A stretch of DNA of 64,000 bases from Bosea vaviloviae (GTDB lineage: Bacteria > Pseudomonadota > Alphaproteobacteria > Rhizobiales > Beijerinckiaceae): assembly GCF_001741865.1 (NCBI RefSeq), contig NZ_CP017147.1, positions 5,261,001 through 5,325,000 on the forward strand, given 5' to 3'. A program made the translations under genes and the position numbers. The notes under the pieces were generated by a model, which was given only the letters and a program-made list of their open reading frames with translations, was not told where the DNA came from and ran no database searches. Of this stretch, positions 36,288 to 44,005 are shown in pieces; positions within the stretch are counted from its first letter, which is position 1, and every line of letters starts with the position of its first letter.

Positions 36288-36658
36288 TGACTGCTGCTCT
36301 TGCAATTCCCGCCGCCAAGCTGGCTCTGAACATGGCCGGCAGCGTTCTCGACACCGTCAAGAACGCGCTCGACCCCGCCAAGATCAAAGCCAAGAAGCAG
36401 GCCGACGACTTCGAGACCGTCTTCCTCGAGCAGACGACCGAACGCCTCCTCGCCACCCCCGAAGGCACCGAGGGTCCTCTGGGCCAGAACGGCACCGGTG
36501 GCGGCATTTACAAGTCGATGCTGAGCCAGCAATACGCCAAGCAGCTGCAGAAGGCCGGCGGCGTCGGCCTTTCCGACCAGATCATGCGCGACCTGCTCAA
36601 GGTCCAGGAACAGAGCAGCGGAGCACAGAGCAGCGGAGTGACGCATGTCGGTGGCTAA
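36287..36658 (+). CDS. Rod-binding protein (FlgJ N-domain/CheL-like)
   Basis: The 123-residue protein corresponds to the rod-binding N-domain of FlgJ, without the muramidase domain, as is usual in alphaproteobacteria where it is called CheL or FlgJ-like. Visible patterns are KQADDFETVFLEQTTERLLA and GGGIYKSMLSQQYAKQLQKA, and GLSDQIMRDLLKV. It probably caps the growing rod. The start overlaps the flgI stop by 1 nt, and the end overlaps the next gene by 14 nt. Confidence 0.88.
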   Translation: MTAALAIPAAKLALNMAGSVLDTVKNALDPAKIKAKKQADDFETVFLEQTTERLLATPEGTEGPLGQNGTGGGIYKSMLSQQYAKQLQKAGGVGLSDQIMRDLLKVQEQSSGAQSSGVTHVGG

Positions 36659-37133
36659 GCGCATCCTCGACGAGCGCCCGCGTATCGCCAGCCCCCTCGA
36701 AGCCCGCGCGCTGATCGAGGCGGTGATCGAGGCGCTCAGTGCCTTGTCCCATCTCGTCGGCGAGGAAACCGAGCTCGTCCGCGCCGGGCGCCTGCCCGAG
36801 GCCATGACGCGCGAGCCGCGCAAGGCCGAGCTCGCCGGCATCTATATGCGCGGCGTCGAGCAGGTGAAGCTCAACGCGGTCGCGCTGGCGCGCTTCGCCC
36901 CCGACCAGGTCACGCGGCTCAAGCTCGCCCATATCGGCTTCCAGGCGCTGATCGACACCAACCAGCTCGTCCTGGCCACGGCCCGCGCCGTTTCGGAATC
37001 GATCATCCGCGAGCTTGCGACCGACGCCGGCAAGCCCTCGCGCGCCGCCAGCTACGGCCCGGCCTCCACGGTCGGCGCCGGAGTCTTCGCGCGCCCCAAT
37101 GCCGGGCCTTTGGTGGTTTCGCGGCGGCTCTGA
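36645..37133 (+). CDS. FlgN-like flagellar export chaperone
   Basis: The 162-residue, mostly helical protein (LEARALIEAVIEALSALSHL; VKLNAVALARFAPDQVTRLK; QALIDTNQLVLATARAVSES) has the size and helix pattern of FlgN-type chaperones for hook-associated proteins, with a Pro/Ser-rich C-terminal tail ending VVSRRL. The position after flgI and the rod-binding gene fits. The family call is by pattern and place, so moderate. Confidence 0.65.
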   Translation: MSVAKRILDERPRIASPLEARALIEAVIEALSALSHLVGEETELVRAGRLPEAMTREPRKAELAGIYMRGVEQVKLNAVALARFAPDQVTRLKLAHIGFQALIDTNQLVLATARAVSESIIRELATDAGKPSRAASYGPASTVGAGVFARPNAGPLVVSRRL

Positions 37134-37291
37134 AGCGGCTGCCACGTAAACCATCAATATTTACCTAATCCCCTAACGTCAGATTCAAGATTAGCTGCAA
37201 TATTCCGCAGCTGCCGCGGCATGTCCCGCGCCAGCCTTGCTACGGAACGCGGCGCATCGGCGCCGTGATATGCTCCAGAAGGAGTGAAGCT

Positions 37292-37720
37292 ATGGATCTT
37301 GGCAACGCACCGAGGGTAACGGGAGTAGCCGGCGTTAACATCATCCCACGCTCCGACGTCGTCGCGGCCAGAGGCAGCGTCACGGTCGAGCTGCCGCCAG
37401 AGCAGACAGTCCAGTCGGCGGGTGAGGCCGTCAGGGTTGAGATCCGCACGCAGGATCGCAGAGCCCAGGCCAGCGCCGACCGCAGCGCGGCCAGCCGCCA
37501 AAGCGAGCAGGCTCCGCAAGACGTGATCAAGAGCCGCCTCTATATCGAGCCGCTGACGCGCAGCCTCGTCCTGCAGAAGAAGGACATGCAGACGGGCGAG
37601 ACGACGGAGCAGGTGCCCGATGAGGCGACGCTGAAACTGCGCATCTATAATCGCCAGCTCGCCGAGCTGGCCCGCGAGGCCAGCGAGACTGCGGCGCACT
37701 CCGTCGAACGCACCGCCTGA
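37292..37720 (+). CDS. FlaG-like small flagellar protein
   Basis: The 142-residue protein has a strong ribosome site (AAGGAG, 8 nt before the ATG). The N-terminal ~70 residues look disordered (Gln, Ser, Arg, Ala). The C-terminal part YIEPLTRSLVLQKKDMQTGE followed by TTEQVPDEATLKLRIYNRQL resembles the conserved end of FlaG (V-D-x-x-T-G-E-x-x-x-Q-I-P). FlaG proteins influence filament length. Lying directly upstream of two flagellin genes supports this. It ends in its own terminator. Confidence 0.55.
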   Translation: MDLGNAPRVTGVAGVNIIPRSDVVAARGSVTVELPPEQTVQSAGEAVRVEIRTQDRRAQASADRSAASRQSEQAPQDVIKSRLYIEPLTRSLVLQKKDMQTGETTEQVPDEATLKLRIYNRQLAELAREASETAAHSVERTA

Positions 37721-37748
37721 CCAGACCGCCAGAAACGAGCCTGATTTG

Positions 37749-37781
37749 AACCGCCCGCCTCCAAGCGGGCGGTTTTCGTTT
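37749..37781 (+). terminator. Rho-independent terminator after the FlaG-like gene
   Basis: aaccgcccgc pairs with gcgggcggtt around ctccaa, followed by ttcgttt. It separates the FlaG-like gene from the flagellin genes. Confidence 0.88.
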
Positions 37782-37992
37782 GGACTGCTCAAGCTGGTCG
37801 GTCCGAGGCAGCGCGGCTCGAAGCCTCTGCCTCATTTAAGAGCAGCTTAACCACGTTCCGGCTGAGCGCCACATCGGCGCAATTGAACCTCCGAAATTTA
37901 CCTCTTGTTACGGGCTGGCGACCAAATGTCGCCGGGTCATGGCCAGGACGGCCACGACGCCAGAAGGCACCATCCCAGAAGGGTTTACGATT

Positions 37993-39360
37993 ATGGCCAT
38001 TACACTTTCCGCCGGCGTTCGCAGCGCGGTCTCCTCCCTCTCCTCCGTTCAGTCGCAGGCCACTGCGATCCAGAACCGCCTTGCCACCGGCAAGAAGGTC
38101 AACTCGGCCATCGACAGCCCGGTGAACTACTTCACCGCCGCTTCGCTGAACGAGCGTTCGAGCCAGCTCACCGGCCTGCTCGACGGCATCTCGAACGGCA
38201 TCCAGACCATTCAGGCTGCCTCGAAGGGCATCGATGGCATCACCAAGCTGGTGTCTTCGCTCCAGTCGACCATCAAGCAGGCCCAGGCCGACGCGGCCCA
38301 GAACCGCCCGACCAAGGCTGGCACGGCTCTCGCCAACGCCAGCGAAGTGGCGTTGACCGCCAAGAGCCTGAAGGACATCGCCCTCGACAAGAAGATCGTC
38401 GATGCGACCGGCGGCACTGCCGCCACAGCAGACGGAGCGACCGCGACCAGCTCGGGCGATCTGGGTATCGCAGCCGGCGCCTTCGGCAACCGGCTCGCCA
38501 TCTCGGTCAAGGCCGGCTCGACGACCTACACCGCTTCGTTCGACGGCGCCAACACGACTGTTCGCGACGTCGTCAACGAGATCAACAAGTCGGGCATCGC
38601 CACCGCCTTCGTCGATGAAAAAGGTCAGCTCAACGTCAAGGGCAGCGGCTCCGACGATGTCGAGTTCGGCATTGGCAATGCGGCTCCCGCGAGCGCCGCT
38701 GCTGCCGACATTACGGCCGCGAACGCCGCAGCCGTGACTGCGGCCGGCACCGGCGGAAGCAACACCGCGATCGGCTTCCTTGCAGCCGACGCCACCGCTG
38801 TCGGCGCGATCAAGGGCCAAGCCATCACGTCGGCCGTCCGTTCGAACCTCATCCAGCAGTTCAACGACCTGCGCACGCAGATCGACGAGCTCGCCAAGGA
38901 CTCGGGCTATAACGGCGTCAACCTGCTGCAGGGCGACAAGGTCTCGATCCAGTTCAACGAAAAGACCGGCAAGAACCAGTCGAAGCTGGACATCCAGGGC
39001 TCGACGCTGAGCGCCGACAACCTCGGCATCAATCAGGCCACCAATACGACGCTGACCGGCTTCGTCAACTTCCAGAACGACACCGATCTGGACAACGCCA
39101 CGAAGTCGCTCACCGGCGCGCTGACCTCGCTGAAGTCGATCTCCTCCTCGCTCGGCGCGAACCTCTCGGTCGCGCAGACCCGGCAGGACTTCACCAAGGA
39201 TCTCTCCAACGTCCTGTCGCAGGGGGCCGATAACCTCGTCGCCGCCGACGGCAACCAGGAAGCCGCCAACCTGCTCGCCTTGCAGACCCGCCAGCAGCTC
39301 TCGCAGACAGCTCTGTCGCTCTCCAACCAGTCCGACCAGGCCATCCTGCGTCTGTTCTGA
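37993..39360 (+). CDS. Flagellin 1
   Basis: Filament subunit of 455 residues. The N-terminal D0/D1 part (SAGVRSAVSSLSSVQSQATA; IQNRLATGKKVNSAIDSPVN; LLDGISNGIQTIQAASKGID) and the C-terminal D1/D0 part (QTRQDFTKDLSNVLSQGADN; TALSLSNQSDQAILRLF) are typical. The centre (about 125-275) is Ala/Thr/Gly-rich with TVRDVVNEINKSGIATAFVD. This centre is encoded by DNA identical to that of flagellin 2 over 459 bp. ATG 37993 is chosen as the family start. A terminator follows. Confidence 0.95.
   Translation: MAITLSAGVRSAVSSLSSVQSQATAIQNRLATGKKVNSAIDSPVNYFTAASLNERSSQLTGLLDGISNGIQTIQAASKGIDGITKLVSSLQSTIKQAQADAAQNRPTKAGTALANASEVALTAKSLKDIALDKKIVDATGGTAATADGATATSSGDLGIAAGAFGNRLAISVKAGSTTYTASFDGANTTVRDVVNEINKSGIATAFVDEKGQLNVKGSGSDDVEFGIGNAAPASAAAADITAANAAAVTAAGTGGSNTAIGFLAADATAVGAIKGQAITSAVRSNLIQQFNDLRTQIDELAKDSGYNGVNLLQGDKVSIQFNEKTGKNQSKLDIQGSTLSADNLGINQATNTTLTGFVNFQNDTDLDNATKSLTGALTSLKSISSSLGANLSVAQTRQDFTKDLSNVLSQGADNLVAADGNQEAANLLALQTRQQLSQTALSLSNQSDQAILRLF
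38361..38819 (+). repeat. 459-bp block identical to 40111-40569 (flagellin gene conversion tract, copy 1)
   Basis: Every base from caagagcctgaaggacatcg to gcgcgatcaagggcca is the same in both flagellin genes at a constant offset of 1750. Mismatches, including silent ones, begin at once on both sides. Confidence 0.95.
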
Positions 39361-39408
39361 TCCTTCGTCCGCAGAAGCGGGCTTGCCCACAGAATGTGGG
39401 CCGAAGAC

Positions 39409-39443
39409 AAAAGGCGGCGGAGCGCAAGCTCCGCCGCCTTTTC
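39409..39443 (+). terminator. Rho-independent terminator of flagellin 1
   Basis: aaaggcggcggagc pairs with gctccgccgccttt around gcaa, followed by tcgc. Nearly perfect 14-bp stem. Confidence 0.88.
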
Positions 39444-39475
39444 GCATTCGCGTATCAAGGCGTGTTGTCTTGGCG

Positions 39476-39606
39476 CGGAAACACACCGTCATTCCGGACA
39501 AGCCGCGTCAGCGGCGCAGATCCGGAATCCATCGGAGGGCTCCAGAGCTTTACGATGGATCCCGGATCTTCGCTTCGCTCCGTCCGGGACGACGCAGTGT
39601 TTCCAA
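39476..39606. repeat. Intergenic palindromic repeat, family D copy 1
   Basis: The stretch from acaccgtcattccggacaa to gtccgggacgacgcagtgtt forms a long imperfect inverted repeat (gatccggaatccatcg with cgatggatcccggatc inside). Related shorter palindromes begin with cgtcat at 58585 and 60530. It lies between the two flagellin genes. Confidence 0.65.
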
Positions 39607-39739
39607 GCGCGAACAGCATGCTCCAGCGCAACCGCCTTCGCAGGCGCACTCAGGTGTTAACCATTTTTTATCCTTAACAAGGAATTATCGGCCCAGATCA
39701 AATCGAACGAGCGCGGATTCGCGTTTCAGGGGACCGAAG

Positions 39740-41113
39740 ATGGCCGGACCAATTCTTTCGAGCGGCGTTCGCAACAACCTGCTGACCTTGCAGCAGACCA
39801 CCGCCCAGCAGAACGTCATCCAGAACCGCCTTGCCACCGGCAAGAAGGTCAACTCCGCGATCGACAATCCGGTCAACTATTTCACCTCGATGTCCCTGAA
39901 CGATCGGTCGAGCCAGCTCACCGGCCTGCTCGACGGCATCTCGAACGGCATCCAGACCATTCAGTCCGCCTCCAAGGGCATCGACGGCATCACCAAGCTG
40001 GTGCAATCGCTCCAGTCGACGGTGAAGCAGGCTCAGGCCGACGCCGCGCAGAACCGCCCGACCAAGGCCGGCACGGCTCTCGCCAACGCCGCCGAAGCCG
40101 CCGTGACCAGCAAGAGCCTGAAGGACATCGCCCTCGACAAGAAGATCGTCGATGCGACCGGCGGCACTGCCGCCACAGCAGACGGAGCGACCGCGACCAG
40201 CTCGGGCGATCTGGGTATCGCAGCCGGCGCCTTCGGCAACCGGCTCGCCATCTCGGTCAAGGCCGGCTCGACGACCTACACCGCTTCGTTCGACGGCGCC
40301 AACACGACTGTTCGCGACGTCGTCAACGAGATCAACAAGTCGGGCATCGCCACCGCCTTCGTCGATGAAAAAGGTCAGCTCAACGTCAAGGGCAGCGGCT
40401 CCGACGATGTCGAGTTCGGCATTGGCAATGCGGCTCCCGCGAGCGCCGCTGCTGCCGACATTACGGCCGCGAACGCCGCAGCCGTGACTGCGGCCGGCAC
40501 CGGCGGAAGCAACACCGCGATCGGCTTCCTTGCAGCCGACGCCACCGCTGTCGGCGCGATCAAGGGCCAGACCATCACGTCGGCCGTCCGCTCCAACCTC
40601 ATCCAGCAGTTCAACGACCTGCGGACGCAGATCGACCAGCTCGCCAAGGATTCGAGCTTCAACGGCATCAACCTGCTGCAGGGCGACCGCCTCTCGATCG
40701 TCTTCAACGAGAAGACCGGCACCAACCAGACCAAGCTCGACATCCAGGGCTCGACCCTGACCGCCGACAATCTCGGCATCTCGCAGGCGGTCAACACACA
40801 GCTCGCCGGCTTCTTCAACTTCCAGAACGACTCTGATCTCGACAAGGCCACCGCGGCACTGACGAGTTCGCTGACCTCGCTGAAGTCACTCTCCTCGACG
40901 CTCGGCTCGAACCTCTCGGTCGCGCAGACCCGGCAGGACTTCACCAAGGAACTCTCCAACGTCCTGACGACCGGCGCCGACAACCTGGTATCGGCCGACT
41001 CGAACGCGGAAGGCGCCAGCCTGCTCGCGCTCAATACGCGCCAGCAGCTCTCGCAGACGGCGCTGTCGCTCGCCAACCAGGCCGACCAGGGCGTGCTGCG
41101 GCTCTTCCAGTAA
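39740..41113 (+). CDS. Flagellin 2
   Basis: Filament subunit of 457 residues. N-terminal part: SSGVRNNLLTLQQTTAQQNV, IQNRLATGKKVNSAIDNPVN, LLDGISNGIQTIQSASKGID; C-terminal part: QTRQDFTKELSNVLTTGADN and TALSLANQADQGVLRLFQ. AGGGG lies 8 nt before ATG 39740. Amino acid and silent differences from flagellin 1 occur in both end regions but none at all in a central 459-bp tract. flbT and flaF follow closely in the same direction. Confidence 0.95.
   Translation: MAGPILSSGVRNNLLTLQQTTAQQNVIQNRLATGKKVNSAIDNPVNYFTSMSLNDRSSQLTGLLDGISNGIQTIQSASKGIDGITKLVQSLQSTVKQAQADAAQNRPTKAGTALANAAEAAVTSKSLKDIALDKKIVDATGGTAATADGATATSSGDLGIAAGAFGNRLAISVKAGSTTYTASFDGANTTVRDVVNEINKSGIATAFVDEKGQLNVKGSGSDDVEFGIGNAAPASAAAADITAANAAAVTAAGTGGSNTAIGFLAADATAVGAIKGQTITSAVRSNLIQQFNDLRTQIDQLAKDSSFNGINLLQGDRLSIVFNEKTGTNQTKLDIQGSTLTADNLGISQAVNTQLAGFFNFQNDSDLDKATAALTSSLTSLKSLSSTLGSNLSVAQTRQDFTKELSNVLTTGADNLVSADSNAEGASLLALNTRQQLSQTALSLANQADQGVLRLFQ
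40111..40569 (+). repeat. 459-bp block identical to 38361-38819 (flagellin gene conversion tract, copy 2)
   Basis: Exact copy of the tract in flagellin 1, covering the exposed, normally variable middle of the protein. Confidence 0.95.
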
Positions 41114-41162
41114 GAGCCCGGCCGCCCGACCGCCCTTCCTCCAGCCAGACGGCAGGACAGCT

Positions 41163-41555
41163 ATGGCCCTCAAGGTCGAACTCAAGCCCAATGAGCGCAT
41201 CATCATCGGCCAGGTGGTGATCCGCAATGACGAGCAGCGCACGCGCTTCTTCATCGAGGGCGATGCGCCGATCCTGCGTGAGAAAGACATTCTGACGGCA
41301 GCCAATGCCGACAGCCCGGCCAAGAAGATCTATCTCGCCCTCCAGCTGATGTATCTGGCGCAGGATCCGACGCATGGACACCAGACTTATTTCGAGCTGG
41401 TGCGCGAGTTCGTCCAGGCGGCGCCGAGCTCTCTGCCGCATATTCACGAGATCAATAACTGCATCTTAAGCAGCGATCTCTACAAAGCCCTGAAGGCAGC
41501 AAAAAAGCTGATCGCCTACGAAGCGGAACTCATCGAGAATGCAACACGGGTTTAA
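41163..41555 (+). CDS. flbT: Flagellin mRNA regulator FlbT
   Basis: In Caulobacter FlbT binds the 5' leader of flagellin mRNA and promotes its decay until the hook is complete. The 130-residue product begins MALKVELKPNERIIIGQVVI, with the family blocks RFFIEGDAPILREKDILTAA and YLALQLMYLAQDPTHGHQTY. Length is normal. It sits 49 nt behind flagellin 2 and overlaps flaF by 17 nt. Confidence 0.95.
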   Translation: MALKVELKPNERIIIGQVVIRNDEQRTRFFIEGDAPILREKDILTAANADSPAKKIYLALQLMYLAQDPTHGHQTYFELVREFVQAAPSSLPHIHEINNCILSSDLYKALKAAKKLIAYEAELIENATRV

Positions 41556-41910
41556 CGCGTACGCCTCCGCCGCCAAGACAGCTCAAGCTGCTGCCTCCCC
41601 TCGCGAACTCGAAGCCTCCCTGCTGATCAAAGCCGCCCTGCGTCTCCAGTCGGTCGCCGATGACTGGACCGAGCGCGCGGGCGATCTCGACGAAGCGCTG
41701 CATTACAATCGCAAGCTCTGGACCCTGCTGGTCTCGGCCGTGATCGCGGAAGACAATCCGCTGCCCGTCGGCATCAAGCAGAACATCCTCGGCCTGGCGA
41801 ATTTCATCTTCAACCAGACCTTCCGCATTGCCGCCCAGCCCGCGCCCGAGGCGCTCGGCGTGCTGGTCAACATCAATCGCGACATCGCCGCGGGCCTACG
41901 CGGCCGCTGA
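41539..41910 (+). CDS. flaF: Flagellin synthesis regulator FlaF
   Basis: FlaF acts with FlbT and flagellin to tune flagellin output; in Caulobacter it is required for flagellin production. The 123-residue product has the family start HGFNAYASAAKTAQAAASPR and ALHYNRKLWTLLVSAVIAED with PLPVGIKQNILGLANFIFNQ. The start lies inside the end of flbT (17-nt overlap). A strong terminator closes the operon 35 nt downstream. Confidence 0.95.
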   Translation: MQHGFNAYASAAKTAQAAASPRELEASLLIKAALRLQSVADDWTERAGDLDEALHYNRKLWTLLVSAVIAEDNPLPVGIKQNILGLANFIFNQTFRIAAQPAPEALGVLVNINRDIAAGLRGR

Positions 41911-41944
41911 GGCGGCTCCGCCCGGCCTTAGCCAGCATCGTTGA

Positions 41945-41988
41945 AAACGAAACAGGCGTCGCCCGCAAAGGCGACGCCTGTTTCGTTT
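41945..41988 (+). terminator. Terminator after flaF, 19-bp perfect stem
   Basis: aaacgaaacaggcgtcgcc pairs exactly with ggcgacgcctgtttcgttt around cgcaaa. The A-rich foot and T-rich exit make it usable in either direction, but flgL on the other strand ends about 490 nt away. Confidence 0.9.
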
Positions 41989-42089
41989 GGCGCCACAGCT
42001 CTCTGGGGCATGCTGGGTTTTTAACCCCTGAGCAGGTCATGCACCGCTCTCCCCTCACAGGCGCGAGAAGCGAAGTGCCGGATGACGAG

Positions 42090-42135
42090 CGCGGGGAACC
42101 CTTCTCCCGTGTGGGAGAAGGGCAGGGATGAGGGC
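42090..42135 (+). repeat. REP-like palindrome, family C copy 3
   Basis: gcggggaacccttctcccg followed by tgtgggagaagggcaggga matches copy 1 at 27229-27275. Confidence 0.8.
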
Positions 42136-42236
42136 AAGCCAGACAACCAGATCGCGCAAGCGTCTCCGCATTGTCTCCTGCGCTTTCAGGATGAAGCCCG
42201 CGCTGCGGCACAGTAGCGCCCCCAACAATCAGCGGC

Positions 42237-42286
42237 ACACCCTCATCCCTGCCCTTCTCCCATTCGGGAGAAGGGTTCCCCGCGCG
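42237..42286 (-). repeat. REP-like palindrome, family C copy 4 (inverted)
   Basis: cctcatccctgcccttctcc followed by cattcgggagaagggttcc and ccgcgcg is the reverse-strand form of copy 3; together they make a BIME-like inverted pair. Confidence 0.8.
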
Positions 42287-42476
42287 TGCCTCATTCGTCC
42301 CCGCCCGCTGGAATGCCTGCGATGAACGGAGCTTTTCGATCGGGCGCTCGCGGCGAACCGGACAGCAGTGGGCTCGGGTCCCGACCATCTCGAAAACCAG
42401 AGCGCTCTGGCATGAGGTTCTCGAGGCAAGCCCGAGAATGACGGCGCGGTTCCGCGCGCGAACGCCATTCTCTAGG

Positions 42477-43994
42477 TCAGAGGTAGTTCGTCAGCGAGAG
42501 CTTCGACAGGATCGAGGTCACCTGGTAGCTCGCCTGCAACTGGTTCTGCAGCGCCAGGATCTGCGTGGCGACCTCTTCGGTGGTGACGTTCTCGACGCCC
42601 TGAACCGCCGTCGTCAGGTAATTCTTCGTGCTCTCGTTGCGATCCTTCGCCGCCGCCAGGGCGGTCTGCGCCGAGCCGAACTCGGTGATGATCTCGGCCG
42701 GCTTCTGCACGCTGCCACCAAAACCGAGCTTATCGCTGACCCGCTCGGTCAGCGCCTCATAGCGCGCCTGCGAATTGGTGTCAGTGGCGGGAAAAGTCTC
42801 GATCGCGAGCGCCGCGAACTGGGCAAGGCCGACCCGGAAGGCCTCCTCATTGGCGCGCGCACCGGTGCCCACGACCTGGTTCTTGTCGACCTGCACCGTC
42901 GCGGTGCTGCGGGCGGGATCGGTGCCGTCATCGCCCTGATACCAGATCACGGTGTTCGCCGCGGTCCCGGGCGCCGGGGCCCCGGTCGCGGTGTTGAAGG
43001 GCGGGCCCGGCACGCGCAATGGTGGGTTGGTCAGGCTGCCATCGAAGAAGTTCTTGGCCGCGACCATCGTCGAGGCCGCCGACAGCGTCGTTGCAGCTTG
43101 CGTGCCCAGTGCGGCGCTGATCGAAGCGCGCAGATTGGCCGCGGTTGCATTGGCGTCAACGCCGATCTCGAAGCTCTCGCTGGCATTGCCGGTCGTTCCC
43201 GTAGCTCGCGCCGTCAGAACCACATCCTGCTGCGTGCCGTCGGGCAGGTTGAGCTTGATATGCAGGCTCTCGCCCGCAACAGGCTGGCTAGCGACGTTGA
43301 CTGAGATATCGGCCGGCGGGCCGGCCGTATAAGTCGGCACCAGCGCAGCCGAATCCGTCGAAGCCCCCGCCAGTTTGAAGCCATAGGGCTGGGCCGGAAT
43401 CTCCTCGGCGATCGTCGCCGTCGTTCCCGCACCTGCCGCGGTCAGGCGTCCGAGGCCGGCAGTTCCGAGATCGGCCGCCTTGCGCTCCGAGACCAGTTGC
43501 TTCAGCCCGGCGCGCCCTGCCCCGTCGCCATCCATCATCTCGGAATAGCTCACCGTCGGCTGAACGTCCGAGGTCCGGCCCGAGAACAGATAGCGCCCGT
43601 TCACATTGCTGTTGAGCAGATCCAGCGTCTGCTTGAACTTTTCCTCGGCGAGGACCTGCGGCGCCGAGCGGCCGCTGGCGCTGGCGACATAGCTGTTCGA
43701 GCGCATGTCGTTCCGGGTCTCGCTCGTCATCGTCGCGAAATTCTCGACCGCCTGCGTCGAGAGGTTGAGATTGACGTTGGCGAGCTGGATGCCGGAGAGC
43801 CAGGAATCGATCGACGAGATCTTCGAGTTGAGATCGAGGCTGGTGCCGCGCGCGATGCCGAGATCGCCATGGGTCTCGCTGCGCTTCTGCGTCGTGAGCT
43901 GGCGCTGCAGATCGTCGAACTGCCCGCGGGTCGCGACGAATTCGTTCGGCTTGGCCGAGCGATAGGCGCCTGTGCCATATGAGGTGATGGTCAT
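42477..43994 (-). CDS. flgL: Hook-filament junction protein FlgL (HAP3)
   Basis: FlgL joins the hook to the filament. The 505-residue product has flagellin-like N- and C-terminal helices (QFDDLQRQLTTQKRSETHGD; VQGVENVTTEEVATQILALQ; NQLQASYQVTSILSKLSLTN) and the motif NVNGRYLFSGRTSDVQP seen in FlgL proteins. The middle (about 190-390) is a variable, Ala/Thr-rich region. It is the last gene of flgE-flgK-flgL, 11 nt after flgK. Confidence 0.92.
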   Translation of the reverse strand: MTITSYGTGAYRSAKPNEFVATRGQFDDLQRQLTTQKRSETHGDLGIARGTSLDLNSKISSIDSWLSGIQLANVNLNLSTQAVENFATMTSETRNDMRSNSYVASASGRSAPQVLAEEKFKQTLDLLNSNVNGRYLFSGRTSDVQPTVSYSEMMDGDGAGRAGLKQLVSERKAADLGTAGLGRLTAAGAGTTATIAEEIPAQPYGFKLAGASTDSAALVPTYTAGPPADISVNVASQPVAGESLHIKLNLPDGTQQDVVLTARATGTTGNASESFEIGVDANATAANLRASISAALGTQAATTLSAASTMVAAKNFFDGSLTNPPLRVPGPPFNTATGAPAPGTAANTVIWYQGDDGTDPARSTATVQVDKNQVVGTGARANEEAFRVGLAQFAALAIETFPATDTNSQARYEALTERVSDKLGFGGSVQKPAEIITEFGSAQTALAAAKDRNESTKNYLTTAVQGVENVTTEEVATQILALQNQLQASYQVTSILSKLSLTNYL

Positions 43995-44005
43995 CGGTTG
44001 CGTCC

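Larger units (their letters stand above)
41989..42476. other. Spacer between flaF and flgL with two inverted REP-like copies
   Basis: No gene is supported. The notable content is the inverted pair of family C palindromes, about 100 nt apart. Confidence 0.5.

Noticed and set aside
39657..39678. Two TTAAC sites upstream of flagellin 2 as a CtrA box
   Set aside because: The half-sites are 13 bases apart rather than 7.
38361..40569. Assembly duplication as explanation for the identical flagellin block
   Set aside because: Both flanks differ clearly and both genes are complete, so a simple assembly repeat is unlikely, though only reads can settle it.
27229..42286. Family C palindromes as a CRISPR array
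   Set aside because: Only four copies, in inverted pairs far apart, with no regular spacing or cas genes.
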